Shown here: piece after piece, positions 11,946 to 24,700 of the stretch
How positions within the stretch are numbered: position 1 is the first letter of the stretch
Layout of the letters: the number at the start of each line of letters is the position of its first letter
NCBI RefSeq assembly: GCF_905171765.1
Contig: NC_053392.1
Coordinates: forward strand, 342,085,010 to 342,149,009
DNA length: 64,000 bases
Direction of reading: 5' to 3'
Source of the DNA: Bufo bufo
Taxonomy: Eukaryota > Chordata > Amphibia > Anura > Bufonidae
Notes under the pieces: model-generated
Database searches by the model: none
What the model was told of the DNA's origin: nothing
Seen by the model: only the letters and a program-made list of their open reading frames with translations
Translations under genes and position numbers: made by a program

Positions 11946-13437
11946 TATACATATTAGGTACTTCCGTATCGACCGGCTCTATAAAAATATCACATGACCT
12001 AACCCCTTAGATGAACACCGTAAAAAATAAAAAATTAAAACTGTGCCAAATAAACCATTTTTGGTCACCTTACATCACAAAAAGTGTAATAGCAAGCGAT
12101 CAAAAAGTCATATGCACCCCAAAATAGTGCCAATCAAACCGTCATCTAATCCCGCAAAAAATGAGACCCTACCTAAGATAATCGCCCAAAAACTAAAAAA
12201 ACTATGGCTCTCAGACTATGGAGACACTAAAACATGATTTTTTTTGTATCAAAAATGAAATCATTGTGTAAAACTTACATAAATAAAAAAAATGGATACA
12301 TATTAGGTATGGCCGCGTCCGTGACAACCTGCTCTATAAAAATACTACATGATCTAACCTGTCAGATGAATGTTGTTAATAACAAAAAAAAAAAAACGGT
12401 CCCAAAAAAGCTATTTCTTGTTACCTTGCCTCACAAAAAGTGTAATATAGAGGAACCAAAAATGTACCCTAAACTAGTACCAACAAAACTTCCACCCTAT
12501 CCCGTAGTTTCTAAAATGGGGTCACTTTTTTGGTGTTTCTACTCTAGGGGTGCATCAGGGGGGCTTCAAATGGGACATGGTGTCCAAAAAAACTGTCTAG
12601 CAAAATCTGCCTTCCAAAAACCGTATGGCATTCCTTTACTTCTGCGCCCTGCCGTGTGCCCGTACAGCAGTTTACGACCACATATGGGGTGTTTCTGTAA
12701 ACTACAGAATCAGGGCCATAAATAATGAGTTTTGTTTGGCTGTTAACCCTTGCTTTGTAACTGGAAAAAAATATTAAAATGGAAAATTTGCCAAAAAAGT
12801 GAAATTTTGAAATTGTATCTCTATTTTCCATTAATTCTTGTGGAACACCTAAAGGGTTAACAACGTTTGTAAAATCAGTTTTGAATACCTTGAGGGGTGT
12901 AGTTTCTAGAATGGGATCATTTTTGGGTGGTTTCTATCATGTAAGCTTCACAAAGTGACTTAAGACCTGAACTGGTCCTTAAAGAGTTGGTTTTTGAAAA
13001 TTTCTGAGAAATTTCAAGATTTACTTCTAAACTTCTAAGCCTTGTAACGTCCCCCAAAAATAAAATGTCATTCCCAAAATGATCCTAACATGAAGAAGAC
13101 ATATGGGAAATGTAAAGTAATAACTATTTTTGTAGGTATTAATATGTATTATAGAAGTAGAGAAATTGAAACTTGGAAATTTGCTAATTTTTAAAAAAAT
13201 TGGCAAATTTGTTATTTATTTATAAATAAAAATGAATTTTTTGGACTCCATTTTACCAGTGTCATGAAGTACAATATGTGACGAAAAAACTATCTCAGAA
13301 TGGCCTATATAAGTCAAAGCGTTTTAAAGTTATCACCACATAAAGTGACACTGGTCAGATTTGCAAAAAATGGCATGGTCCTTAAGGTGAAGAATGGCAG
13401 GGTCCTTAAGGTGAAAAATGGCAGGGTCCTTAAGGGG
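11946..13437. mobile_element. TTAA-type DNA transposon remnant
   Basis: The right end reads gtccttaaggggttaa, with TTAA at 13438-13441. Just inside, the phrase ggtccttaaggtgaa is repeated in short tandem. Two degenerate direct copies about 345 bp apart begin at 11946 and 12294 (both with acatattaggta and ctctataaaaat). The body has strings of AT-rich hairpin-like sequence and no real gene. The open frames at 12043-12831 are on both strands and lack domains. The left limit is uncertain. Confidence 0.5.
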
Positions 13438-13441
13438 TTAA

Positions 13442-14517
13442 ACCCAAATGGGCGTGTATCACAGACAATGGAAAACTTCATCAAGCATTAAAGATCCCTA
13501 CGGACCTGTTTGGTAATTGGGCATTTTTTTTTTATAGAAGATATTCATTGTAGAGCATACTGTAAAACATGACCGTACTGATGTAGTAGGATTGGCCCCA
13601 TTTTGAGTTATCTGTGAGTGTATTAATCTCATACTAGTGTTTTAGGGAGGGACAGAGCAACGGGTGATTTAAAGTATAGTAGTTTAATTGATTTATAACC
13701 TAAATCAATACTTAAAACTAGTTTGTTTCAAAAATAAAATATAAAAAATAAAAAATAAATAATAAAAAATGGGAAGGAAAAAGGGAAGGAAAAAGGGGGG
13801 ATGGGAGGGACAGGGCCGATATAATGAAAATGGCCATGCTATGCACTATCAGAAGGTATATTAATTTCATATTGGCATGTCTGGGGAATAGAACTGAGTA
13901 TAAAATACAGTAGGAGTATAGTAATTTTAATGGGTGATTTTTCATATGAGTAAATGTTGGAAACTGATTTGTTTCAGAGAAAGAGGGAGAAGAAGGGAGC
14001 ACAAGAAAGAAAGAATGTAACAAAACATTATCCTCTCCAAGTCCGGAAAATCGTAAGTATCAATATGATGTAGTGGTGTGTTTTTGTTACGAAACTGTAT
14101 CGACTATTCTCATAGACACAGTTTTATAAATGCAACTAACATCCCCTTTATTATAGGGGCAGTGGTGTAGAACTGCAAACGTGTACTATATAAGAATAGT
14201 ATTGGCAGTTGGAGACTGGAGAGTAATAGATGGTCTGGTTTGCAAAGGACATAAGGGGAAAGGGAGATATAATATCATAAAATATTGTGGTTTTTAAATC
14301 CATTATGTGAATATATATAAAAATTATTCTTGATAAATTACCATTTGTAAAATATCACTAAATATTAAATATTAATGAAAAAATATAATAGTGAATAACA
14401 AAAACATAAAAAATGAATTAAAATAATAATAATAGATATAAAAATAATAAGAAATAATAATAAAAAAGAAAAAGAAAAAAATTGATATAAAAAAAAACAA
14501 GGGAGAATTAAATTACC
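13442..14517. other. AT-rich stretch, perhaps a Penelope 3' UTR
   Basis: Downstream, in minus-strand sense, of the endonuclease stop at 14518. Very AT-rich and purine-biased, with no gene. It may include the 3' untranslated part of the Penelope-like fragment, but no end was identified. Confidence 0.3.
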
Positions 14518-14732
14518 CTAGAAGATGGTCTCATTTATTTCGTTTAACCCTTGTGGCGCAAGGGTATCTAATTGGTACATCTAATAGACTTCTCGTCGCT
14601 GGAGAGTACTGAACCGATCATATGGGTTATCTAGTATGTAATCGATTGGTGTGATCTTGATTAGATGTTTCTCTCTCTCTGATCTAGAGGCACAATGTCT
14701 GGAGAGACTATGTTTTTGGTAATGCTTTTGTA
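14518..14732 (-). pseudogene. Penelope-like endonuclease, C-terminal part
   Basis: On the minus strand this encodes the final part of a Penelope-like protein: a frame with HYQKHSLSRH, then REVYxMYQLDTLAPQGLNE, ending at a stop at 14518-14520. A premature TAG (14581-14583) sits where a Trp would be expected. The same frame resumes from the fragment at 16290, the Tc1 element having split it at a TA site. In living members this is the end of the GIY-YIG endonuclease, which nicks the target for reverse transcription. Confidence 0.7.
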
Positions 14733-16287
14733 CACTGCTCAAAAAAATATAGGGAACACAAAAATAACACATCCTAGATCTGAGTTAATTAAAAATTCTT
14801 CTGAAATACTTTGTTCTTTACATAGTTGAATGTGCTGACAACAAAATCACACAAAAATAAAAAAATGGCAATCAAATTTTTCAACCCATGGAGGTCTGGA
14901 TTTGGAGTCACACTCAAAATTAAAGTGGAAAAACACACTACAGGGTGATCCAACTTTGATGTAATGTCCTTAAAACAAGTCAAAATGAGGCTCAGTAGTG
15001 TGTGTGGCCTCCACGTGCCTGTATGACCTCCCTACAACGCCTGTGCATGCTCCTGATGAGGTGGCGGACGGTCTCCTGAGGGATCTCCTTTCAGACCTGA
15101 TCTAAAGCATCTGCCAACTCCTGGACAGTCTGTAGTGCAACGGGACGTTGGTGGATAGAGCGAGACATGATGTCCCAGATGTGCTCAATTGGATTCAGGT
15201 CTGGGGAACGGGCGGGCCAGTCCATATCATCAATGCCTTCGTCTTGCAGGAACTGCTGACACACTCCAGCCACATGAGGTCTAGCATTGTCTTGCATTAG
15301 GAGGTACCCAGGGCCAACCGCACCAGCATATGGTCTCACAAGGGGTCTGAGGATCTCATCTCGGTACCTAATGGCAGTCAGGCTACCTCTGGCGAGCACA
15401 TGGAGGGCTGTGCGGCCCTCCAAAGAAATGCCACGCCACACCATTACTGACCCAATGCCAAACCGGTCATGCTGGAGGATGTTGCAGGCAGCAGAACGTT
15501 CTCCACGGTGTCTCCAGACTCTGTTACGTCTGTCACATGTGCCCAGTGTGAACCTGCTTTCATCTGTGAAGAGCAATTTGCCAATCTTGGTGTTCTCTGG
15601 CAAATGCCAAACGTCCTGCACGGTGTTGGGCTGTAAGCACAACCCCCACCTGTGAACGTCGGGCCCTCATGGAGTCTGTTTCTGACCGTTTGAGCAGACA
15701 CATGCACATTTGTGGCCTACTGGAGGTCATTTTGCAGGGCTCTGGCAGTGCTCCTCCTGTTCCTCCTTGCACAAAGGCGGAGGTAGCGGTCCTGCTGCTG
15801 CGTTGTTGCCCTCCTACGGCCTCCTCCACGTCTCCTGATGTACTGGCCTGTCTCCTGGTAGCGCCTCCATGCTCTGGACACTACGCTGACAGACACAGCA
15901 AACCTTCTTGCCACAGCTCGCATTGATGTGCCATCCTGGATAAGCTGCACTACTTGAGCCACTTGCTTGGGTTGTAGACTCCGTCTCATGCTACCACTAG
16001 AGTGAAAGCACCGCCAGCATTCAAAAGTGACCAAAACATCAGCCAGGAAGCATAGGAACTGAGAAGTGGTCTGTGGTTCACCACCTGCAGAACCACTCCT
16101 TTATTGGGGGTGTCTTGCTAATTGCCTATAATTTCCACCTGTTGTCTATCCCATTTGCACAACAGCATGTGAAATTGATTGTCACTCAGTGTTGCTTCCT
16201 AAGTGGACAGTTTGATTTCACAGAAGTGTGATTGACTTGGAGTTACATTGTGTTGTTTAAGTGTTCCCTTTATTTTTTTGAGCAGTG
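14733..16287 (-). mobile_element. Tc1-like transposon, full length
   Basis: Outer inverted repeats begin CACTGCTCAAAAAAATA on the left and end with the complement on the right, bounded by TA at 14731-14732 and 16288-16289. The 1,555-bp length is usual for Tc1 elements. The transposase lies on the minus strand and is broken by a frameshift. The element was inserted into a Penelope-like endonuclease gene on the same strand, whose coding sequence continues on either side. Confidence 0.93.
15091..16034 (-). pseudogene. Tc1 transposase, frameshifted
   Basis: Two minus-strand frames cover the protein. The first (16034-15717) carries the paired helix-turn-helix DNA-binding region ([18 protein letters not shown]) and a basic GRRR linker. 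The second (15642-15091) carries the DDE catalytic part: LLFTDESRF with the first Asp, LLMQDNARPHVAG with the second, and SPDLNPIEHIWD with the Glu, 34 residues after the second Asp. This DD34E spacing is the Tc1 signature. A frameshift near 15640-15720 separates the halves, so a working protein would not be made. The role would have been cut-and-paste transposition at TA sites. Confidence 0.9.
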
Positions 16288-16289
16288 TA

Positions 16290-16860
16290 TATTGTGCCTA
16301 TGCTGGTTTAGCCTACAATGTAACTCTTGAGTTGTGCGGCCTACATATTGAAGCCCGCAGCTACACTCAATAAGATAAATTACATAGCTGGATTGACATG
16401 TTAGGTGATACTTTATCGCAAAGGTAGTCTCATTTCTATTTGAAGAGAAGTATGTGCAATTATTGGTTATAACCTTACAGCATAGGCACCGACTTTTTCC
16501 ACATTTTTAAATGCCTAATTTTTTAGGGGATAAAGATGGGCCGTCTAAACTAACTTTTTTATGTTGTATCGGCTTACTCGGAGCGAGGAGATTCTTAATA
16601 GTCGGGGCTCTCCTTTAGATCATTCTGGGCTTAGGGGGTAAATATTTGTCAAGATATGGATCCGGTAATAGGATATGCCAAATGTTTTGAAAAAATTGTG
16701 CGTATAGTGTTGTTGGATGTATTGAACTGTGTGACAAAATTTATATTCATTTCTGTATGTATTCCTTGTCTTTTTGTGGGCTGTAGACAGGTTTCTTCTG
16801 TGTCAGTAGTTGTTCTACTATAGGTTTTTTTTATAAGTTTCCTGGGATAGACTTTCTAAA
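16290..16860 (-). pseudogene. Penelope-like RT/GIY-YIG endonuclease fragment
   Basis: Minus-strand reading gives a Cys-rich stretch (KCGKSRCLCCK) and then YVIYLIECSCGLQYVGRTTQ (about 16391-16330), the GIY-YIG nuclease signature of Penelope-like elements with its linked cysteines. Upstream the sequence still resembles the end of the reverse transcriptase domain but contains stops. It is cut at 16288 by the Tc1 element and continues at 14732. The upstream limit, about 16860, is where the hAT-C sequence resumes. Confidence 0.75.
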
Positions 16861-16954
16861 TAATGATTCGCCAATATATTACCCAATCTTCAATGGAAAT
16901 TCCCGGACAATCAATTTGCCAAGCCTTTTGTGCAGGAGAACGTGTTTCATTAAA

Positions 16955-17915
16955 TCGTGCTGAGCCGAGGTGGCCTCCTCATGCTGCTGCCACCTCCACA
17001 CTTTGTCGTTGTGCCACTCTGTGGCATCCTCATGCTGCTGACACCTCCACAATCTCTCGTCGTCATGCCACTCTATGGCATTCTAATGCTGCTGCCACCT
17101 CCACAATCTCTCGTCGTTGTGCCACTCTGTGGCCTCCTCATGCTACTGACACCTCCACACTTTGTCGTCGTACCACTCTGTGGCCTCCTCATGCTACTGA
17201 CACCTCCACACTTTTTTTCGTCGTGCCACTCTGTGGCCTCCTAATGCTGCTGACACCTCCACACTTTGTCGTCGTGCCACTCTGTGGCATCCTCATGCTG
17301 CTGACACCTCCACAATCTCTCGTCGTCATGCCACTCTATGGCATTCTAATGCTGCTGCCACCTCCACAATCTCTCGTCGTTGTGCCACTCTGTGGCCTCC
17401 TCATGCTACTGACACCTCCACACTTTGTCGTCGTGCCACTCTGTGGCCTCCTCATGCTGCTGACACCTCCACACTTTGTTATCGTGCCACTCTGTGGCCT
17501 CTTCATGCTGCTGCCACCTCCACAATCGTTCGTCGTCATCCAACCCTGTGGCGTCCTCATGCTGCTGACACCTCCACAATCTCTCGTCGTCGTGCCACTT
17601 TATGGCTTTCTCATGCTGCTGCCACCTCTACAATCTCTCGTCGTCATGCCACTCTGTGGCCTCCTCATGCTGCTGACACCTCCACACTTTGTCGTCGTGC
17701 CACTATGTGGTCTCCTCATGCTGCTGACACCTCCACACTTTGTCGTCGTGCCACTATGTGGTCTCCTCATGCTGCTGACACCTCCACACTTTGTCGTCGT
17801 GCTACTCTGTGGCCTTCTCATGCTGCTGCCACCTTCACACTCTGTCATTGTGCCACTCTGTGGCCTCCTGATGCCGCTACCACCTACAGACTCCGTCATT
17901 GGGCCACTCTGGCGT
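16955..17915. repeat. 51-bp minisatellite, about 19 units
   Basis: Tandem units of 51 bp, each with gccactctgtggcctcctca and a variable cacctccacactttgtcgtc part; for example, successive starts at 17691 and 17742. Because 51 is a multiple of three, long frames stay open on both strands (for example 16863-17927 on plus and 17600-17980 on minus). I do not regard them as genes. The position, before the right end of hAT-C, mirrors the arrays in hAT-A and hAT-B. Confidence 0.9.
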
Positions 17916-18673
17916 ATGATTTGGTAGCCAAAAGCAGGAGTAGGTACAAAACACAGAAGACTTGCAAATATTTCGTTCACGTGTCATCTTTGTTTTGGAT
18001 CCACTCCTGATTTTATGGCATTAGCAATACTGAAGGATTACTGACCAAATGCTGACCGAGTGAAGGTGGATGCTCCACAGACAGGATCCGTTCTTTGGGG
18101 TTATTGTTCTGACGGATCAGAGGAAGGGTAAAATTATCAGTGACGTCAACACAAACTTACTGCTGACACCCTCGCCAATCTGTCCGGCGGACCTTACTTG
18201 TTGAAGTGTTTAATAGAACAGGTTCTGTAGAGATCTATATGGAATCAGCTGACGACGGTGTAAAAGGAGTGCACTCTTTCACACTACAGTAGGATCTTGG
18301 GCCTCTGCACGGTTCTTTATACCTAGCGCTAACATCGAACTGTAAGGCTGAGTTCATACTTGAGTTATTTGGTCAGGTTTGGACCTGTGACTGCCCAAAT
18401 AACTGAAGTGTGCAGTGATTCTAAGTGCGACCCCTGTAATCTGCATGTCATACAGACTCACAGTATTATTTCACTACTAAAGCAGACTCCCTATGTGTGT
18501 GACTGCAAGGCACAGTGTCCTACAACACTATAAAGTCTCTCCCCAGCCAGGAAATAGCCGTTTGTAACACGATTCGCCGCAAATTAATTCGGATCAAAAC
18601 TTTTTTTTCCCCAGAAAATTTGGCGGACCAGCAAATCGAATTTTTAAAAAATTTGCTCATCTCTAGTTATTGA

Positions 18674-19970
18674 AACAATTATGTTATCGTTCATGATCGA
18701 GTCATCTAGACTGACATATGCTTCACCACCTTTTGATTTATGATTTATGAGTAACTGCTACAATTTTTTTTATTAATAAGCACTGTACAAAATCAACCAC
18801 TCAGCTACATCTCTAATGATGGACTCTATTTCTGCCTTCCTTTGCATAATATAGATAGCTGCTGGCTTCCTTATTACAGTGTGCTCTGTTGGGGATCATG
18901 TATTAAAACTAGCTTAGAGGAAATCCAATATTTTAGACCATGACAATAAACATAATTTTCATTTAATATTCCCATGAATATAATTGTTACTTGGGTTTAA
19001 ACATAATCTCAACATTATATAGGATTTTTTTTTCCATATTCCAAGAGGACCACAACAATTTTGGTATTTAAAGGGAATCTGCCACCCTTGTTCCTCCTGC
19101 TTCCTCTGCCAATCAAAGTCAAAGACACCCTGGCAGAACCCATGCTTTCCATTATAAGACAAAACCATTTGAACAGAATATAATCTCACTATATAATCAG
19201 TGTGCTTCACTGTGACACGGGTTGCCGTACTTACTCGCTTTAGTAGCTCTCTGGCGTACTGGCTGTGGGGTCATCATGGGCACTCTGACTGGTCTGCAGC
19301 TATGTCTCCTCTTACACTACAAGCTGTAATGCACTGTGTGTTCTGATACCTTTCTATCAAACCCATCATTAACATTTCCAGTGACCTGTGTTGCAGTAGC
19401 CCTTCTGTAAGATTGGACCAGATGGGCTAGCCATTGATTCCAGTATGCATTAATGAACCTAGGTGACACATGACTGTTTGCTTGTTCACAGGTTGTCCTT
19501 CACTGGACCTCTTTTAGTAGATACTAACTACTACATACTGGGAAAACCTGACATTTTGGAGATTTTTCCCACACTGTCAACCAGCTACAATGGTTATGTG
19601 ATTCTCTCATGTTAATTATTGTGCACATTTTATTTACAAAATATATCTTTTTTTTTTTTACAAAAAATTAAGAAATACATTTCACATATGTAAAAACTAT
19701 ACTTTCGCTCTGAAAGTATGCTTTTTTGAAGTAAGAGCATGTTCATATTGGTGTTCCTATTTCTATTGTTCTACTCCATTATAGGAGAAGAACAGGAAAA
19801 ATAATGGAACCACTAGTTCACTCACATGATGGACACAAACAATGTCTGATGGACCGCATTTGACTATAATGGATTCTGTTGAGTTTCCGGCATGCGACCC
19901 AGCATTTTACCGCGCAATATAGGCAAGCCTGCTGTGCTATTGTGCCTGTAATTTTGATATAATCTATGAC
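18674..19970. other. Non-coding stretch with one element end
   Basis: No gene. At 19068-19085 the phrase ttaaagggaatctgccacc resembles the left end of a TTAA-type repeat, but no right end was found. Confidence 0.45.
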
Positions 19971-19974
19971 AGAG

Positions 19975-20126
19975 GCCCACCAAATTTACACTGTTATACA
20001 AGCTGTACAGTGACTACTTTGCATTGTATAAAAGTGTCATATCTTCAGTTTTGTTCCATGAAAAGATAATAAAATAATTTACAAAAATGTGAGGGTGTAC
20101 TCCCTTTTGTGAGATACTATATCTAT
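19975..20126. mobile_element. Truncated Tc1-family end
   Basis: The 3' end of a Tc1-like element: an A-rich stretch with aaaagataataaaataat, then gagggtgtactcccttttgt and gagatactata. I recognise this as a common vertebrate Tc1 terminal repeat. The left part is missing. Confidence 0.65.
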
Positions 20127-21080
20127 CTATCCATCCATGCATCCATCCACTTACCATCTCTGTTTACTATGTATTTACATTAGTAACATCTATTTAGCTT
20201 CAATACCATACTATCCATATGTTACTCTCTCCAGCTTTATCCTTCTATTTGTCAGCTTGCACTATGTTGCTGTATATGTAATATTCATTGACTTCTTTTT
20301 GTACAAGTCTATTTTTATTTGATGGGATTTTTAGTAAGCCAACATTGTGGTCCAACAAACATGCTGTCTGTTATGATTCTAAATTGAAGGCAATTTATTT
20401 GACCACTTAAACTTTTCAACTTACAGTCCAGCATACTCTCACGTACAAAAGTTTGGTAACATTTCTTTATGGAAAAAAAACAGGATGAAAACTATTACTG
20501 GCAGTCACTTTTGGCGCAGACAACTGAGCACATTCCTATGTATTTCTATAGTTTTTTTCATAAATATCATGTTCTATATGGACGCTGCATCATTTCTTAC
20601 TTCCTAAAGAGTTCATATGGCCAAGTAGAAATTTGGTTTCAAGTTACGATGTATAAGCTATTCTGAAAGATCAGGGAAGATGGGCACATACAAATTGATC
20701 AATATGTGTATTAAGGACCTCAAATATCATTTAAGTGCTGCAGCATGCTAAAGTTATAAAGGTATAGTCAAATGTGTGTATACACAGAAATATCTTGTGT
20801 TTGTGTGCGCTTAGTATATTCATTTGGCTTTCACTAGATGCTCATAACAGAAGCCATGATACTGTGGTGGATTTGTCGTACAACAAATCCTAAATTTGTC
20901 CAACAGATTCCACAACTTATAATAAGGACTGATGGGGTTTCAGCGTGCTATAATTTTGACAGCAAGAATAGCTCAGCACAAGGAACAATTCTTGCAATTA
21001 AATGTGACTGAACTGCTTTGGGTGGCAGTGGGAACAGGCCATTGTAAAGGGATTGGGTTTTAGCTTTGGGCTCTTCGACT
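20127..21080. other. Non-coding stretch, nothing recognised
   Basis: Begins with a short tetranucleotide-like tract (ctatctatccatccatgc, 20120-20150), then unremarkable AT-rich sequence. Confidence 0.5.
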
Positions 21081-21260
21081 TTAGGGTACAACCACACAAT
21101 CAGATTTCTGGATGCAGTTTTCGAACTCAAAATCGAGAGTGAATTAAAAAAAGAGGAGAAATTATATCTGACCTTCATACTTTCTCTCCTTTTATGATCC
21201 ACTCCTGATTCTGGCTTCCAAAACTGCATCTAGAAACCTGATCGCGTGACCATACCCTTA
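21081..21260. mobile_element. Small palindromic MITE
   Basis: Inverted repeats cover most of 180 bp: ttagggtacaaccacac and tctggatgcagtttt on the left, complements of aaaactgcatctaga and gaccataccctta on the right. No coding capacity and no certain target duplication. Confidence 0.6.
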
Positions 21261-23720
21261 CATGACACCCCACTTGAATATGGTGCAGTAACTAAAGCAG
21301 ACAGCTGAGTTCAAAAGAACTGAGGTTATATGTATGTATTTGCACACAGCTTGGTAGTTACAGTCCCTTATGAGCACTGTACTTGGTGGCTGTAAATAAC
21401 GTCACACAGTGCAGTCTCTAATAGGAATATAGCTTGGTAGTGCAGTGTCTATTTACTCATAGAGCAACTCACAGCACAAGTCAATGCAGGGTCTACACAG
21501 CATGTCACTGCCTTGGTCTTTGATCCCACTTGAGACATAATTTTTCAAAAGACCCTTTAGACCCGGGATATTCAACTTATAATTTGGTTCAAATAGCCTA
21601 GTTGCCTAGATTAATAAGCTCCCGTTTCTGGTCAGTTTAAAACGTAACGTTTATTTAATTTCATTTATTAGAAATATAAAACGGGAGAACAAGGAATAGT
21701 TTAAAATTCTAGGTGCGGTAGGGCACTAGTGGCTGAGATAAGGGTTACTTCACCCATATATTCTGCCTCCTAGCATCCGTCCATCCCACTTTTTTTCCCT
21801 TTTTATTCAGCGGTGTACTTTATTCACCTAGATGGGCATCATGCTGGAGAAACACTCGTTCAGTCGCCTTAAGTCATTTTGTTTTAAATAACTTTCTCTT
21901 TTGTGCGACTCTCCACCACTAGTATCAAAGCACAGATGAGTCTGCAGTTACTCCGCGTTATGACACTTAGTCCTACCTGCACCTAATCTAAAAACTAAGA
22001 CAAAAGCTCCCCCTATTTGATCCCACTTGCACACTTGGGCGACACAGCTTCCAGCCATCTTGATACAGTCCATATAACCTCTTACCCAATAACCAGGGTA
22101 TACTGGAGGAAATCTGCCTCTGCTCAGCAGGATTCTCATGTCCTCCACATCTTCAGTAACATACGCCGACTGATCTGAATTTCTCTCCACAGATCCACTC
22201 AAGTTCTCTGCAATGTTGTAATTCCTATGTGCAGTTCTTTTCCATCTGACAGACTCTTTGTACAACACTCCACACACACTACAAGCTCACTACTCCATGC
22301 CGCGAGACATGTCAACCACCTCATTACATAGTCTGTCTCCCCCTTAGCATGGAGGCTGTTTGGTGCAATGCTCCTGCATCTGTATACTTGACCAAAGACT
22401 CTTATTAGCCTACAGTGTCTGCCATGAAAAGTACAAAACATAAGATTGACAGTATTGGCACTGGCACTGACTGTATCTATAAAATAAAGGCATGTTAACG
22501 GCACAAAACAAATTACAGCATAGCATGTGTCCAGCTAGCTTCATTGGCGTATCTACATTTCAGGTGCCTTACTCATTTTATAAATGTACTTTGATCTAGT
22601 GCACAGGGGGGCATGATGACCCTTATGTGATAGATTTAAAGTAGAAACAATCAAAATTCCATGGATAAGTTGGCAGAATAAAAATAGGTAATTGCTTAAA
22701 GATACACAATCAAGGTGAAAAGGACAGAAAGCATTCTGCATTGTGAAACGAGGAAGAGCAATGCATATCTGACATGTACTCAACAGTTTCATAGATTTAT
22801 TTGCATTTTAATGTGTGTGTCTTTCTTGCTTCATTGTTGTCATTATTCAAGTCAGTTTAAATATTATCCTAAAACATTAATAAATCAATGAGCTTTATAA
22901 ATTGCAGTGGCCTTCCAGACTGGTAAATTAATAAAGTGAAGGAGTGGATCTGCTTACTGATACATTTTAATAGGCTTTAATTATTTCTAGTGATTTATTA
23001 TGGCCTACTTTAAAATACAGCAATGTGGTAGGATGGAGATATCTGGCAAGTTAAATAAAATGGGAATTTCATATTCAAAAAGCAATATTTTTAGTGGTAG
23101 CCACATAGTCAATAGATAATTTACTGATGGAAATTCAGTATATTGAAATGCTGTAATATAAGAAAAATGTAAATACCAATAACGGAAAATATGTGAAGGG
23201 TGGCAGCATGTTGGCTTTGCTTTTGCACTGTTCTCCAGCTCTAGGGTCCAGCCAAACAGAGGCAATATTTACATGGTGTTTGCATGTTCTTTTTGTGTAT
23301 TCATGGGTTTTCTCAAGGTATTTCAGTTCCTCCAATTTTCATAAACATACTGTAAATTGGCTTCCTGTGACTTTGGCCTTAGTATGTATCTGAGATAGGA
23401 AAAGTAGATTGTGAACCACTGATATGAGGTCTATCTGAATGGTAGATCCTTTGGGTTGCCACAACTGAAGGTCAGCATCTCTGGTGTAAAATCCATGTGC
23501 AACATGCTCACATGAGTAGAAACCAGTTCATACTGGCAAAATCGGGAGACAAAATTTGTAGGCAATCAAACAAATGGTCAGAGCTGGCAGAGTTCATGCA
23601 AAACCATAACCCAAGCAGAAAAGGGAAGAGGCAGTGGCACACAGTCAGTTGCAATTCATTCCAAGCACTACAGAAACTAATAAAACCTATTGCACAGGGA
23701 ATGAGCAGTAGGGGAGTGGT
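21261..23720. other. Non-coding stretch, nothing recognised
   Basis: Open frames in both strands (such as 21948-22504) overlap and show no domain. No element ends were identified. Confidence 0.5.
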
Positions 23721-23723
23721 CCT

Positions 23724-24696
23724 TAATAAAGGAAATGTGTCACAAAAATGTTTTATACCATTCAAAATCAGATAGTAACACATATCCTTTTTTCTAATCA
23801 GTTTTTATTTTAAGATTGTAGATTATGTTTATTCTATTTGCTGAACATGATTATGGGGGTTGCCATTTTGCCTAACCTGTTCTTAACAGCATTTAGAAAG
23901 CATTAAGAAAATAGCTTTACAGCAGCCCCATGGTCCATAGACACAATGGTCAGGAGGGGACCTCATTTAATTTTATGGGAGAGTTTTCTAGGCATGCTCT
24001 GTGACCTGTGCAGAGGTCATTGTCAGAGATGAGCAAATCGACTTCGGATGAAACATCCGAAGTCGATTCGCATAAAACTTTGTTTCAATACTGTATGGAG
24101 CAGGAGCTCCGTACAGTATTAGAATGTATTGGCTCCGATGAGCTGAAGTTATATCTTGGAACTGAATCGGGAAGTGTTTTTTTATAGTACACATTAATTT
24201 ATGAAGTTATTACGCGAAGTCTCTTCAAGACTTCACAAAGCAATAACTTTGGCTCATCGGAGCCAATACATTCTAATACTGTACGGAGCTCCTGCTCCAT
24301 GCAGTATTGGAACAAAGTTTTGTGCGAATTGACTTTGGTTGTTTCATCCGAAGTCTATTTGTTCATCCCTAGTCATTGTACAAGGAAAGAATAGATAAGA
24401 TCTGAAAATCAGCTATTGTAAATGGAGGATCCTGCCTTAGCTGTACACAGAGATATCATTACAGGCAGGATTAGAATGTGTCAACTGCAGTAAAGTGATC
24501 TGTACAGACCAAGAAGCGGTGCCAATTATTAAGCATAGTGGCCCGTGCAAAAACTGCAGGATTTTATCCTTTTTGTTTAAATATATGTAATACATGGAAA
24601 ATTTAAAACAACATAATCAAAAATTATAAAAAAAATTGGTTAAACATTAAAAAAGGATTTAAACAGCAGGTGATTTTCTGATGACACATTCCCTTT
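23724..24696. mobile_element. TTAA-type repeat carrying a nested MITE
   Basis: The left end ttaataaaggaaatgtgtca and the right end tgacacattccctttaa form degenerate inverted repeats. AT-rich halves lie on both sides, with a hAT-type MITE inserted at 24024-24371. The piece around 23845-23945 is shared, inverted, with 2817-2990. Confidence 0.55.
24024..24371. mobile_element. Palindromic hAT MITE with perfect TSD
   Basis: A perfect 8-bp duplication, gtcattgt, flanks it (24016-24023 and 24372-24379). The ends are cagagatgagcaaatcgac on the left and the complement of tatttgttcatcccta on the right. The arms continue inward (tactgtatggagcaggagct and its complement), making an almost complete foldback of 348 bp. 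Confidence 0.88.
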
Positions 24697-24700
24697 AAAT

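Larger units (their letters stand above)
11348..18665 (+). mobile_element. hAT-C: old, nested hAT element
   Basis: The left end TAGAGATGAGCGAAT (11348) matches the complement of the right end aatttgctcatctcta (ending 18665). The flanking 8-mers ggtattaa and gttattga agree at six of eight positions, fitting an old hAT duplication. Near the left end lie a CCAAT motif and a TATA box, as in hAT-B. A 51-bp minisatellite lies near the right end. The interior has been replaced or displaced by a TTAA-type element, a Penelope-like fragment and a Tc1 transposon, and no hAT transposase remains visible. That both ends belong to one element is inferred from the ends and flanks. Confidence 0.6.

Noticed and set aside
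15287..15926. Plus-strand frames across the Tc1 transposase
   Set aside because: Opposite-strand shadows of the transposase, which is clearly coded on the minus strand.
16863..17980. Open frames of 126-354 codons over the 51-bp repeat
   Set aside because: They follow from a unit length divisible by three without stops. Frames are open on both strands and have no domain.
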